A stretch of DNA of 64,000 bases, from NCBI GenBank assembly GCA_963753195.1, contig CAVWBH010000009.1, positions 434,001 through 498,000 on the forward strand. Direction: 5' to 3'. The notes under the pieces were generated by a model that saw only the letters and a list, made by a program, of their open reading frames with translations, searched no databases and was not told the origin of the DNA. Position 1 is the stretch's first letter; every line of letters starts with the position of its first letter. Below, in pieces: positions 1-9,227 of the stretch. The stretch comes from Palsa-504 sp963753195. Its GTDB lineage: Bacteria; Actinomycetota; Actinomycetes; Streptosporangiales; Streptosporangiaceae. The position numbers were made by a program, and so were the translations under genes.

Positions 1-2265
1 GCCGGTGGCCTCGAGGGCTGCCGCGGCCTGGGACGACAGCCCGCTGTCCTGGAACTGGCGCGGTGAGAGATTCACGCTGATGGGCAGGTCGACAGCCAGC
101 CGGTCCCGGATCGAGCGCACCTGCCGGCAGGCCGCGTCGAGAACGTAACGGCCCAGTGGCAGGATCAGCCCGGTCTCTTCAGCCATCGGAATGAATCTCG
201 CCGGGCTGATCAGGCCATTTTCGGGGTGACGCCAGCGCACCAGCGCCTCGGCGCCCACGATGCGCTCATCCGCAAGGGAATAGAATGGCTGATAATAAAT
301 CTCGAGCTCACCTCGCTCAAGTCCCTTGCGCAGGTCGGCCTCGATCCGGAGGCGTTCGGAGGAGCGGCTTCCCATGGAGGCCTGGTCGAATACCCGGTAG
401 ACGCCGCCCCCGCCCTTGGCCTTCGCGTCATACATGGCCACGTCCGCGTCGCGAAGGACGTCATCGGCGCTTTTGTCTGGCCCGGATAGGGCAATGCCGA
501 CGGACACGCTGGCCACCACCTCGTAGCCGTCGCGCAGCACTATGGGCTGCTCGAGGGCGGCACAGATGCGCCGGGCCGCGGCAACCGCCACGCCCACCCC
601 GGCCACGTCCTCCAGCAGCGCCACGAACTCGTCACCGCCGAAGCGGGCCAGCAGGTCATTGTTCCGCACCACGCTCTTCATGCGGGCCCCGATCGCGACC
701 AGGAACTCATCGCCGGTGACATGGCCGAGGCTGTCGTTGATGCTCTTGAAGCGATCCACGTCGACAAAGATCAGGGCGTGGGTCTTGCGGCTCAATCCTG
801 ACCGCTGAAGGGCCCGGTCGAGGCGCTCCACCAGGAGCCGGCGGTTGGCCAGGCCGGTGAGGCTGTCATAAAAGGCGTGATGGTGGAGCTCGTCCTCGAA
901 GGCTTTGCGTTCGGTGATGTCGCGGAAGGCGATCACCGCGCCCGACGGCGTGCCGTCGCTGATCACCGCAGAGGCCGTGTAGGCCACGGGGATGGTATTG
1001 CCGTTCCGGTCCCGGAACCGGGCATCGTCGACGCGGATCGTGCGGCCCGTGCGCATGGCCTCGCTGGCCGGAACGAGCAGGAAATCCGGCGCGGTGAGCG
1101 CACAGTCGCTCATCGGGCTGTCGATCGTGATGTCGAACGACGGCAGCTCGATCATGTCGGCCGCCGCCCGGTTGATGAAGCTCAGCTTGCCGTCCGCGTC
1201 CACGGCGCAGACACCTTCTCCGATGTTGAGCGTGATCGAGGAGAGCCTCTCGCGCTCGAAGCGGACCTGCTGGTATAGCTCAGCATTGCTGAGCGCCCCG
1301 CTGCCCATGGCGGCCAGCGCTCTCAGCAGGCCCCGGTCGGCATCGTCGAAGGGCTCGTCCCGGCGCCGGCCCGCCGCCGCCAGCCACAGCTGTTGATCGG
1401 CAACCACCATGGGCGCCGCCAGCTGGCTAGGACCCGGGATATCGGACGTCAGGGTGGCTTCGGGACTGCGAAGCAGCCGCCGTACCGACTCCAGGATCGT
1501 GTCGAGCACGGCCTGATGACGTAGCCCCCGGTTTGCTTCCAGCGTGACCTCGTACAACCCCTTCATCCTGGTGTGATCGTGCAGCGCCGCGAACCGCGCG
1601 CTGATCAGCTGGCGCTGCACGATCAGCCCGGGAACCGCCAGCGCCAGCACCCACGGATGCGCCTGTATGGCCAGGGCCAGGACCATCCCGACCAGCGCTC
1701 CCGAGCCGGCCAGCGCGACCTGGATCGGAAGATCATCGGTGAGCTCGCGCCAGGGCGTGCCCATCGAGGCCAGGACGCCGGACAGCAGAATGGTATTGAC
1801 GACGCCGTACACGATCACGCCGAGCGTGACGGCGGCGACCTGTTCCGCGGTCAGGGACGAAGTCGGAGCGGCGAGACCGCGGCTCACGGATATTCCCAGG
1901 CCCGCGGCGATCAGGACTTGCCCGGTATTGAAGGCCGACTTGACCAGCGGGCGGCGGCGGGCCGCCTGAGCCATCACGATGGCCAGGGCCAGGGTCCCCA
2001 GGGCAACCAGGGGCGGCACGAGGAGGGCGAGGATCACGAAGAACGCCTCGTCCATGTTGAAGGCCTCGGATTCGCCTTCCCGGTACACCACGACCGGCCA
2101 TATCCAGCTGCCCAGGACAAGAGCGCCCATCGCCGCCGCGATGATCCACTGGCGCTCGTCGACCCGGTCCAGGCCCGGCTGCCGCCACATCGCGGCCAGC
2201 AAGGTAAGAACGCCGCCCGCTACCGAAGCGGCGACAATGGCTCCGGTAGCGCGCGGCATCCTCAT
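1..2265 (-). CDS. Membrane GGDEF-EAL cyclic-di-GMP protein with PAS domain (C-terminus beyond window)
   Basis: The frame is open for 755 codons and runs off the left edge inside the EAL domain. Residues 1 to about 210 hold six or seven hydrophobic segments. A GAF-like stretch follows, then a PAS domain (about 360-470) ending in the usual DITERK. The diguanylate cyclase domain has an intact FGGDEF motif near residue 580, and the phosphodiesterase domain has GAEALVRW and NLSPRQFQ. Both active-site signatures look canonical, so it may make and/or degrade cyclic-di-GMP at the membrane. The start is the ATG 17 bases after the subtilisin stop, and no clear Shine-Dalgarno is seen. It is probably co-transcribed with the protease. 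Which activity dominates cannot be told because the end of the EAL domain is missing. Confidence 0.93.
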   Translation of the reverse strand, partial: MRMPRATGAIVAASVAGGVLTLLAAMWRQPGLDRVDERQWIIAAAMGALVLGSWIWPVVVYREGESEAFNMDEAFFVILALLVPPLVALGTLALAIVMAQAARRRPLVKSAFNTGQVLIAAGLGISVSRGLAAPTSSLTAEQVAAVTLGVIVYGVVNTILLSGVLASMGTPWRELTDDLPIQVALAGSGALVGMVLALAIQAHPWVLALAVPGLIVQRQLISARFAALHDHTRMKGLYEVTLEANRGLRHQAVLDTILESVRRLLRSPEATLTSDIPGPSQLAAPMVVADQQLWLAAAGRRRDEPFDDADRGLLRALAAMGSGALSNAELYQQVRFERERLSSITLNIGEGVCAVDADGKLSFINRAAADMIELPSFDITIDSPMSDCALTAPDFLLVPASEAMRTGRTIRVDDARFRDRNGNTIPVAYTASAVISDGTPSGAVIAFRDITERKAFEDELHHHAFYDSLTGLANRRLLVERLDRALQRSGLSRKTHALIFVDVDRFKSINDSLGHVTGDEFLVAIGARMKSVVRNNDLLARFGGDEFVALLEDVAGVGVAVAAARRICAALEQPIVLRDGYEVVASVSVGIALSGPDKSADDVLRDADVAMYDAKAKGGGGVYRVFDQASMGSRSSERLRIEADLRKGLERGELEIYYQPFYSLADERIVGAEALVRWRHPENGLISPARFIPMAEETGLILPLGRYVLDAACRQVRSIRDRLAVDLPISVNLSPRQFQDSGLSSQAAAALEATG

Positions 2266-2282
2266 AGCGGATCGGGCACGTG

Positions 2283-3950
2283 TCAGTTCCATGCCGAGCT
2301 GTTCCAGGCGGAGCCGCTCCAGGCCGACCCGGTCCAGGCCGAGCCGGCCCAGGCGGAATCGTTCCAGGCCCTGCCGGTCCAGTCCTCGCCGTTCCAGGCT
2401 GCGCCGGCCCAGTCTCCCTCATTCCACGCCCGGCCGGTCCAGGTCCAGCCGTTCCAGTCGCCGCCGTTCCACGCCCGGCCGTCCCACGTCCAGCTATCGG
2501 ACGGCCCCTTCGTCCAGGACGTCCCCGACCACAGGCTCGGGTTCCACGTGTCGACCGGGCCGGTGGGGGCCAGCGAGACCGTTGTTCCGGGCAGGGTCGG
2601 AAGCAGCAGGGCGGCCGACTGCCTGAGGTTCATCGGGCCCGCGGTCGCGGCGGCGTAGGCGTCGAGCGCGCCATGGCCGTCAACGAAGGGGTTGCCGACC
2701 GGCCCAGGGGCAGTCGTGCCGAGCAGGCGGGCCTTTAGCTGGTCCGGGGTGAGGTACGGATGGTCGGCCAGGACCAGCGCGGCCGCGCCGCTCGTGATGG
2801 CCGCGCTGAACGACGTGCCCGAGCCGACGAAGTTGGCCGAGCCGACCAGCGCCGAGGGGTAATCGTCGTAGATCGTTGAGCCGGGCGCGGCCAGGCTGAC
2901 GACGGACCGGCCGGAGGCGACCAGGTCAGGCTTGGCCCAGCCGTCGGGCGAGGTTGGCCCGGCGCTGCTGAAGTCGGCCATCTCGTCGCCGGCGGCCGAC
3001 GATGAGGCCATGTCGTCCAGGGCACCCACCGTAATGACCAGCGGGTCGTCCCCCGGGGAGAGAATGGTGCCGTTGAAGGGCCCGGCGTTGCCCGCCGAGA
3101 CGACCACCGCGATGCCCGCGCCCCATACCGCCTGCACCGCCTGGTCCAGCGGGTTGATGACCGTGGACGTGTCGGTCCGGAACCCCAGGGACATGTTGAG
3201 GACCTTGATCCCGTAGCTGACCTGGTGATCAGCCGCCCACTGCAGGCCCAGGATCAAGGTCGCCAGGTCAGTTGTCCCGCTCGTGCCCGCCACCTTGATC
3301 GACACCAGGTTGGCGCCGGGGGCTTCACCCGCGTACTGGCCTCCCGATGAGGCCCCGTTGCCGGCGATCAGGCCGGCCACGAACGTGCCATGGCCGTAGC
3401 TGTCCTTGAACGGGTTGTTCTCGCCGGTCAGGTCCACCCCGCCGATGAGCCGACCCGAGAAGTCGGGCAGGTTATCGATGCCCGTGTCCAGGACGGCTAC
3501 GGTGGCCCCCTGCCCCGTATCGCCGGCGGACGCTAGCCGCGTGGCCCCGGTCTGCGCCAGGAACGCGTCAGACGGCGTATGGGGCCCGGTCGAGGGCGGC
3601 GTGCCCTGGACCGTCACTGAGGCATCAGGGGTCACGATGATGCCGGGAAGCGCCGCGAGCAGCGGCTCCACGGCGGTGGGGACCACGGCCTCGACCCCGT
3701 CGATGAGGTGAAACTGCGTCACGATGCTGCCGCCCAGTCCCAGCACCGCCTCGACCGCGTTGACCAGCCCGGTCGCCGTGACGATGACGGTCTCATCCGA
3801 GCTCGCAGCCGCGGCGGGGACGCTGGCCAGCGACGTGCCCGCGAGCGCGGCGACTACCACTGCGCTCGCCACGGCGAAACGGCGCTTCTTCCGGCGGCCG
3901 AGCCGTGCCCGACAGCCCGCGGCTGTTCCTAATGACCTAACGTACGGCAT
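2283..3950 (-). CDS. Secreted S8 (subtilisin) serine protease with Trp-rich pentad tail
   Basis: A 555-residue precursor with a basic N-terminus and a hydrophobic signal segment (about 25-48). The peptidase core has Asp155 (LDTGID), His187 (YGHGTF), oxyanion Asn288 (SAGN) and nucleophile Ser380 (GSGTSFS), so the triad is complete. Residues 463-555 form an odd tail with Trp at every fifth position from 469 to 554 (only 484 missing), plus extra Trp at 487 and 502, in units such as A-W-x-G-S. The tail ends exactly at the stop. The ATG is preceded by GGGAGGGG at good spacing. The GGDEF-EAL gene follows 17 bases downstream. The tail may bind a wall polymer or be processed; that is inference. Confidence 0.93.
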   Translation of the reverse strand: MPYVRSLGTAAGCRARLGRRKKRRFAVASAVVVAALAGTSLASVPAAAASSDETVIVTATGLVNAVEAVLGLGGSIVTQFHLIDGVEAVVPTAVEPLLAALPGIIVTPDASVTVQGTPPSTGPHTPSDAFLAQTGATRLASAGDTGQGATVAVLDTGIDNLPDFSGRLIGGVDLTGENNPFKDSYGHGTFVAGLIAGNGASSGGQYAGEAPGANLVSIKVAGTSGTTDLATLILGLQWAADHQVSYGIKVLNMSLGFRTDTSTVINPLDQAVQAVWGAGIAVVVSAGNAGPFNGTILSPGDDPLVITVGALDDMASSSAAGDEMADFSSAGPTSPDGWAKPDLVASGRSVVSLAAPGSTIYDDYPSALVGSANFVGSGTSFSAAITSGAAALVLADHPYLTPDQLKARLLGTTAPGPVGNPFVDGHGALDAYAAATAGPMNLRQSAALLLPTLPGTTVSLAPTGPVDTWNPSLWSGTSWTKGPSDSWTWDGRAWNGGDWNGWTWTGRAWNEGDWAGAAWNGEDWTGRAWNDSAWAGSAWTGSAWSGSAWNSSAWN

Positions 3951-4362
3951 CCGGAAGCCCCTCCCTTAGGTTGCTTGGTCCCGGTGACGAAAGGAGCGCA
4001 GACTCCTACGGTAGCTGCGCCCGGCACCTGCGTGGCCGATATGGTCCAGCGCAGATCGGTGAATACAGCCAGCCAGGAATGACACGGCCATATTCGGGAT
4101 CTAACCGGACATACAGTGAGTTTTACGGTCCTAGCACAGCGTAAACCCCCTCTAGGGCAGAGATTATCGCCCTTTTGAGATTTGCCGTATACAAATCGCA
4201 GAATCCGGCACAGATAATCCTCCCCATCGGTACCTGGATTGCCAGAATTGCCAGAATTGCCGGGATTTCTAAGAGCGTGCTGCGGTCCGCCCTTTGTGAT
4301 CCAGATTCCGGATCTTAAGAACACGAAGACCTAGTGCGCCCGGCGGCAGGTTGCGCCTCTGC
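3951..4362. other. Intergenic region: protease leader
   Basis: About 410 bases between the protease start and the end of the luciferase-like gene. The part next to the protease carries its ribosome binding site and a weak inverted repeat (GCGCAG / CTGCGC, about 4000-4025) that could form a leader hairpin. Near 4240-4265 is a short tandem run of TTGCCAGAA. GC content is lower than in the flanking genes. No credible gene or recognised riboswitch is seen. Confidence 0.5.
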
Positions 4363-5199
4363 TCACCCCAGCGGCGCGAGCGCGCCGGCCAGCGGGGCGA
4401 GGATCGCCGGGCTGAGCGGCGGCCGAAGGTAGACGATGGCCAGGTCGAGGCCCTGCTCCCCGAGGGCCGCCGCGTGCGCGGCGGCGCCGGCCACGTTGTC
4501 CCCCTCGAGCCGCACGTGGGCGGACAACGTGATCTCCTTCGGGTCCCGGCCCACGTCCGCGCAGTGCTGGTAGAGCACGTCGCGCTTGCGGGCGAAGTCC
4601 TCGGTGGTCCCGCCCACGAAGTTCCAGTGCTGGGCGTACTTCGCGGTGGTGCGCAGGGTGCGGTGCTCACCGCTGCCGCCGATGACGATCGGAGGGTGCG
4701 GCCGCTGCGGCCCCTTCGGCTCGTTGCGGGCGCCTCTCAGGTGGTAGTACGTGCCACTGAAGTCCGTCACCTCCGCAGACAGCAAGCCGATCAGGACCTG
4801 GCAGGCCTCCTCGAACCGGTCGCTGCGCTCCCGCGGGCTGCCGAGCGGGATGCCGTAGGCGCCGGACTCCTCCTGGTTCCAGCCCGCGCCGATGCCCAGC
4901 TCCAGCCGGCCGCCGGAGATGATGTCGATGGTTGCGGCCATGTTGGCCAGCACCGCCGGGTGCCGGTAGTGGATCCCGGTGACCAGCGTCCCGAGCCGTA
5001 GCCGGCTCGTCGCCTGAGCCAGCGCGGCAAGCAGGGACCAGCCCTCCAGGCACGGGCCCGCCGAGTCACCGACGATCGGGTAGAAGTGATCAAACAGCCA
5101 CCCGGACTCGAAGGCCTCGATGTCGTCGGCTTCCTTCCATACGGCCAGCATGTCGGCCCAGGTGGTGTCCTGCGGGGCGGTCTTGAAGGCGAAACGCAC
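4363..5199 (-). CDS. LLM-class F420-dependent oxidoreductase
   Basis: A luciferase-like monooxygenase-fold protein of 278 residues from the chosen GTG, the usual size for actinobacterial F420-dependent members. Visible family features are WLFDHF near the start, ISGGRLELGIGAGWNQEE in the middle (the TIM-barrel cofactor region) and PPIVIGGSGEH. The GTG at 5199 is preceded by GAGGAG at seven bases. An upstream ATG at 5244 would add 15 residues but lacks such a site. It stands near an MFS transporter and a second LLM protein, so a catabolic role is plausible. The substrate is unknown. Confidence 0.88.
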   Translation of the reverse strand: MRFAFKTAPQDTTWADMLAVWKEADDIEAFESGWLFDHFYPIVGDSAGPCLEGWSLLAALAQATSRLRLGTLVTGIHYRHPAVLANMAATIDIISGGRLELGIGAGWNQEESGAYGIPLGSPRERSDRFEEACQVLIGLLSAEVTDFSGTYYHLRGARNEPKGPQRPHPPIVIGGSGEHRTLRTTAKYAQHWNFVGGTTEDFARKRDVLYQHCADVGRDPKEITLSAHVRLEGDNVAGAAAHAAALGEQGLDLAIVYLRPPLSPAILAPLAGALAPLG

Positions 5200-5362
5200 G
5201 AAAGACTCCTCGGATTGGGTGGCGGCTGGCGGCCCGGACGGCATCCCGTGCCCGCCAAGAATCCTAGAATCTCCCGGCCCTACGCCCAGCGCCGCGTTTC
5301 CTCCATCGGGTGGTCAGTGCGGGGCCCGTGATCCCGCCCCGGCTTCTGACCGCGGTCGTGAC

Positions 5363-5394
5363 CTCGCCCCGGCCGCGAGCGCGGCCGGGGCGAG
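5363..5394. terminator. 15-bp perfect inverted repeat
   Basis: Arms CTCGCCCCGGCCGCG and its exact complement lie with only two bases between them, so it would fold as a very GC-rich hairpin. It lies downstream of the MFS gene and upstream of the LLM gene on the minus strand, and probably forms a double terminator with the hairpin at 5445-5487. No U-tract is present. Confidence 0.5.
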
Positions 5395-5444
5395 CGGGGT
5401 TCCCTGATCCGGGCCCTCGTGGGCGGGTGATCCAGGATCCGAAG

Positions 5445-5487
5445 GCTGGGCCGCCGGAGACACCTCAGGAAGAGCCGGCGGCCCAGC
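5445..5487 (-). terminator. Hairpin terminator of the MFS gene
   Basis: A perfect 13-bp stem (GCTGGGCCGCCGG and complement) with a 17-base loop starts immediately after the stop codon of the minus-strand MFS gene. Such U-less hairpins are common terminators in GC-rich actinomycetes. Confidence 0.6.
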
Positions 5488-5489
5488 AG

Positions 5490-6899
5490 CTATTTGGCCA
5501 GTTCTTCGAGGGCCCGGGCGCGCTGGCGCTTGCCGAAGACCGCGACCATGATGCCGGGAAGCACCGCGCACGGGATGGTGATGAACACGATCCAGCTCCC
5601 TGGTGAGGTGGCGCTGAAGAGCGCGCCGGCGATCAGCACGCCGCCCCAGGCGCCGAGGTGGCCGATGCCGTCGGTCCAGCCGGTGCCCAGCGATCGCATC
5701 CGGGTCGGGTAGTTGCCGGGGATGTACATGTACATGCTCCACAGCCACAGCACCAGGCCGACTTCCTGGAGCAAGTAGAAGACGTACAGCCACGTGGTGT
5801 TGTGCACCTGGTAGACGCCCCACCAGGCACCGGCGTAGATGATGGCGCCGATGAACTGGGTGTATTTCTGCTCCAGCCGTTCACCGACGAACGCGTTGAT
5901 CACGTAGACCGCCGTGCCCGCCACCCCGGCCCAGGCGGTGATGGCGAAGATGAACCCGGCGCTGTAGCCGCGGGTCTCGGCCAGGAACAAGAAGGCCTGG
6001 CTCGCGCCGCCGTAGACGATGCCGGCGTAGCCGAGCACCATGACGACGAACAAGAACACGGTGGTCAGCAGGTACTGCTTGCCGAACGGCGCGAACATGT
6101 TGGTCTTTTCCTGCGCTACCACCTGGTACGGCGACACGTCGGGCTCGGGCAGCACGGGATGGCGCTTCATGACCCGCGCTTCCATCTTCTCCACGGCCCG
6201 GCGGGCCTGGTCGTGCAGGCCCCTGGCCTCCAGCCAGCGCGGCGATTCGGGCATCCGGAAGAACAGCGCCACCGCGATCAGCAGGTTGAGGATGGTCAGC
6301 ATCCACAGGAACCACCGGTAATGACCGGGGAACCAGTAATGCGGGATGATGCCGGAGAAGACGACGAAGAGCAGGAAGATGCACACGGTCTGGCTGACCA
6401 TCATGACCCGGGGCCGGACCTTCGGGCCCATGATCTCGCTCATGTACACGACGTTGATGGCCAGGAACCCGGCAAAGCCCAGGGTGTCGGCGATGGACAG
6501 GATGAACAGGGCCGGGTAGCTGGTCACGTACCCGAACGGCCAGATGAACAGCCCGGCCAAGGCCGCCGAGAGGATCAGGGCCTTGCGCCGGCCGATCTTG
6601 TCCGACAGCCAGCCGATGGCGTAGCCGCCGATGACGATGCTGATGCCGGCCTGCAGAGCGTACAGGACGTCGTACTGACTGTGGCTGATGACCTTGGCCG
6701 GCAGCCAGATAAAGGGGTACAGCCGGGCGGCGATGCCGTCGGTCGAGGCCGAGGTCGACCAGCCGACCTGAATGATCAGGCAGATCTCCCAGGCCATGAA
6801 GCTCATCGGCAGGCGGTCGATCCGCGCTGCGATCTCACCGGGAATGACCATCGTGGTCCCGCCCGCGGCGGTCCCGGCTCCCGAGGTGTCTTGTGCCAT
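5490..6899 (-). CDS. MFS transporter, sugar-porter/metabolite type
   Basis: A 469-residue polytopic protein with about twelve hydrophobic segments. The loop between segments 2 and 3 carries the MFS motif A form GWLSDKIGRRK, and the central loop has MPESPRWLEARG, typical of sugar-porter and aromatic-acid type MFS permeases. The ATG at 6899 follows AAGGAGAA at six bases. A fragment of a close paralogue lies at 58249-58440 in this window. Placement between two LLM oxidoreductases suggests uptake or export of a compound handled by this block. The substrate cannot be told from sequence. Confidence 0.92.
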   Translation of the reverse strand: MAQDTSGAGTAAGGTTMVIPGEIAARIDRLPMSFMAWEICLIIQVGWSTSASTDGIAARLYPFIWLPAKVISHSQYDVLYALQAGISIVIGGYAIGWLSDKIGRRKALILSAALAGLFIWPFGYVTSYPALFILSIADTLGFAGFLAINVVYMSEIMGPKVRPRVMMVSQTVCIFLLFVVFSGIIPHYWFPGHYRWFLWMLTILNLLIAVALFFRMPESPRWLEARGLHDQARRAVEKMEARVMKRHPVLPEPDVSPYQVVAQEKTNMFAPFGKQYLLTTVFLFVVMVLGYAGIVYGGASQAFLFLAETRGYSAGFIFAITAWAGVAGTAVYVINAFVGERLEQKYTQFIGAIIYAGAWWGVYQVHNTTWLYVFYLLQEVGLVLWLWSMYMYIPGNYPTRMRSLGTGWTDGIGHLGAWGGVLIAGALFSATSPGSWIVFITIPCAVLPGIMVAVFGKRQRARALEELAK

Positions 6900-7229
6900 G
6901 TGCAGTTCTCCTTGCGGCCATCCGTGTCAGGGGGTGGCGGGAAAAAACGGGGAATTGCGGCGCCATTACTGCTGATGTCCAGGGTGCCCGGTGTCGCAGT
7001 CGGCGATGCCGGTCAGCATGCGCAGGCCAACCCCCGGGTACGGCGCGGACCTGCACGTGTGGTGCGGCGTCGGCGTCGTCGTCCTGGCCGCGGCGGGTGA
7101 CAGCAGGGCTGCGAACGGCGCCGGAGCCCTTTCCCGGTGTCTGGGAGGACGGGCTTGGGTGCGCCGTTACAGCCGTGTTAAGGGGATTATTGGACGCCGC
7201 CCGTCCGAAAGTCAACCCCCTTGCCCGGG

Positions 7230-7278
7230 GGCAATTGCCGCAGAGCAATTGCTGTCCGGCACTTGCCTACAGGCAAGT
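7230..7278. promoter_or_regulatory. Cluster of three palindromes, candidate operators
   Basis: Within 49 bases lie GGCAATTGCC (7230-7239), AGCAATTGCT (7244-7253) and ACTTGCCTACAGGCAAGT (7261-7278, 8-bp arms). They sit between the divergent MFS gene (minus) and LLM gene (plus), about 190 bases upstream of the strong promoter at 7466. The arrangement fits binding sites for one or two dimeric repressors. No regulator gene is adjacent. Confidence 0.5.
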
Positions 7279-7465
7279 AATTGACGGGCAGGCGCGGCCC
7301 GCCGCGATGGCGGCGTGCAGCAGGTCAGCGCCGGGACGCGGGACCGGCCGCGGGGCCTAGCGGAGTGCTCATGAGCTGCGCACGGAGCGTCACGATGAAT
7401 CCGGCCCGAGGCGCGCGACATGACCGGGGGATGTCGCCACGACCGCTTTGCGACGTAAGGTCTCA

Positions 7466-7494
7466 TTGACACGCTTAACGGGGCTACCTAAATT
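7466..7494 (+). promoter_or_regulatory. Housekeeping-type promoter of the LLM gene
   Basis: TTGACA (7466-7471) and TAAATT (7489-7494) are separated by exactly 17 bases, matching the principal sigma consensus. A start point near 7501 would give a leader of roughly 33 bases with AAGGCAGG ahead of the ATG at 7534. Confidence 0.65.
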
Positions 7495-7533
7495 CGGTCG
7501 TCCGGAGATCATTTACGCGAAGGCAGGTCTGGG

Positions 7534-8586
7534 ATGAAGCTTGCGGCTGGACTCGGGATTGGCGGGCAGGCCGACTTCCAGGCCCAGGTGCGCCGGATCG
7601 TCGACATGGAGAAGGCCGGCCTCGACATCGTCAGCGCGAGCGAGGCGTGGAGCTTCGACTCGTTCAGCCGTCTGGGCTACGTCGCGGCCAAGACCGAGCG
7701 CGTGCAGCTGGCGACCAGCATCATCAACGTCTTCTCACGCACGCCGACCGCGATCGCGACCAGCGCCGCGAGCCTGGACCAGGTCTCGGGCGGGCGGTTC
7801 ATCCTCGGTCTGGGCAGCTCGGGCCCGCAGGTGATCGAGGGCTTCTGGGGCGTGCCGTTCAAGAAGCCCCTGTCGCGCATCGTCGACGTGATCAACGTGT
7901 GCCGGATCTTGTGGCGGCGAGAAAAGGTCATCTACTCCGGCCCGACCTTCACCGTCCCGCTCCCGGCCGACCAGGGCACGGGGCTGGGCAGGCCGCTCAA
8001 CGTAATGGACTACCCGGTGCGTCCTGACATCCCGATCTGGTGGGCCGCGCTGACGCCCAAGGCGGTCGAGACCGCAGCCGAGATCGCGGACGGGTGGATC
8101 CCGATCCACCTCATCCCGGACAAGGTCCAGGAGGTGTGGGGCGAGGCGCTGCGGGCCGGCCTGGCGCGCCGCAGCCCCGACCGGTTCCCGTTCGAGGCCG
8201 CGGTCGGGGTCAATGTGGCCATCGGCGAGGACCTGCCCGTGCAGGAGCTGCGTGACCTCTACCGGCCGCACCTGGCCCTGTACGTCGGCGGCATGGGCGC
8301 GCGCGGCGCGAACTTCTACAACGACATGGCGGTCGCGTTCGGCTACCCGGACGAAGCGAAGGTGATCCAGGACCTGTACCTGGACAGGAAGAGGGACGAA
8401 GCGGCCGCGCACGTGCCGGCCGAGTGGCTGGAGAAGGCGCAGCTGATCGGTCCGCGGTCCTACATCAAGGAGCGGATCGCGGTCTACAAGCAGGCCGGCA
8501 TCACCAGCCTGTCGATCAACCCGGTCGGCGGCCAGGACCCGGTCAAGGTGGTCGAGCAGATGCGCGAACTGGTGGACGAAGCCTGA
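7534..8586 (+). CDS. LLM-class F420-dependent oxidoreductase
   Basis: A 350-residue luciferase-like protein beginning MKLAAGLGIGG. It shows the family stretches SEAWSFDSF, QLATSIINVFSRTP, DQVSGGRFILGLGSSGPQV and IPIWWAAL, which match the F420-dependent tetrahydromethanopterin-reductase-like branch. This makes F420H2 the likely cofactor rather than FMN. AAGGCAGG precedes the ATG. It has its own promoter at 7466-7494 and candidate operators upstream. The cluster with a Baeyer-Villiger monooxygenase, esterases and a transporter suggests catabolism of an alicyclic or aliphatic ketone, but the reaction is not known. Confidence 0.92.
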   Translation: MKLAAGLGIGGQADFQAQVRRIVDMEKAGLDIVSASEAWSFDSFSRLGYVAAKTERVQLATSIINVFSRTPTAIATSAASLDQVSGGRFILGLGSSGPQVIEGFWGVPFKKPLSRIVDVINVCRILWRREKVIYSGPTFTVPLPADQGTGLGRPLNVMDYPVRPDIPIWWAALTPKAVETAAEIADGWIPIHLIPDKVQEVWGEALRAGLARRSPDRFPFEAAVGVNVAIGEDLPVQELRDLYRPHLALYVGGMGARGANFYNDMAVAFGYPDEAKVIQDLYLDRKRDEAAAHVPAEWLEKAQLIGPRSYIKERIAVYKQAGITSLSINPVGGQDPVKVVEQMRELVDEA

Positions 8587-8653
8587 CCCCTGACTGAGCT
8601 GGCCGGGCACGCTGGTTCACCGCGCTGAAATACGGGCCGCGTACGGTACCAGC

Positions 8654-9139
8654 GTGCTGGCTGACGGGCAGATCGCCGAGGACGACCCGCGGAAACCCGA
8701 CGCGGCGGCGCTGCTCGAACGGCATCTGGAGTTCGCGCTGGCGCAGACCCCGGTGGAGCACAGCTTCGCGCTCGGCTCGGACCAGCTGCAGGACCCGGCG
8801 ATCACGTTCTTCAGCTACCGGGCTTCGGGCACGGTCCTCGGCATCGGGGCCATCAAGTCGCTCGGGCCGGGCCATGCGGAGATCAAGTCGATGCACACCG
8901 CCGAAGCCGCCCGAGGCCGCGGGATCGGGCGAGCCATCCTGGCCCACCTGCTCGAACTGGCCCGGGCCCGGGGCGTCCGCCGGGTCAGCCTGGAGACCGG
9001 GACCACGCCCGCCTTTGCCCCGGCCCGGATGATGTACGCCAGCGCGGGTTTCGTGCCGTGCGGCCCGTTCGCCGGCTACCAGCCCAGCGACGACAACTGC
9101 TTTATGACCCTGGACCTCGCGCCGGCCGCCGACTGCTGA
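8654..9139 (+). CDS. GNAT-family N-acetyltransferase
   Basis: A 161-residue protein with the acetyl-CoA binding motif A as AARGRGIGRAIL (about residues 87-98), followed by motif B with ETGTTPAFAPARMMYASAGF. These are the GNAT hallmarks, and the protein is the size of a single domain. The acceptor is not predictable. The GTG start has no good Shine-Dalgarno, so the true start may differ slightly or the mRNA may be leaderless. It lies 67 bases after the LLM gene and could share its transcript. Confidence 0.85.
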   Translation: MLADGQIAEDDPRKPDAAALLERHLEFALAQTPVEHSFALGSDQLQDPAITFFSYRASGTVLGIGAIKSLGPGHAEIKSMHTAEAARGRGIGRAILAHLLELARARGVRRVSLETGTTPAFAPARMMYASAGFVPCGPFAGYQPSDDNCFMTLDLAPAADC

Positions 9140-9227
9140 AACTTCCGGCGGTGGCGAGGTGGATTCCCGGCGTAACCGGGCAGCTCCTATGTGGGGCCAC
9201 GAGCTCAGGAGAAGGCGGGAGGCCACG

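Larger units (their letters stand above)
6900..7533. other. Divergent intergenic region between MFS and LLM genes
   Basis: A 634-base non-coding stretch. It contains the palindrome cluster at 7230-7278 and the promoter at 7466-7494 for the plus-strand LLM gene. The MFS ribosome binding site is at its left edge. No further gene is supported. Confidence 0.55.

Noticed and set aside
4000..4030. Leader dyad before the protease considered as a riboswitch
   Set aside because: No conserved core of a known c-di-AMP, c-di-GMP or cobalamin element could be found.
7230..7285. Palindromes considered as a CRISPR-like array
   Set aside because: The three dyads differ in sequence and have no regular spacers.
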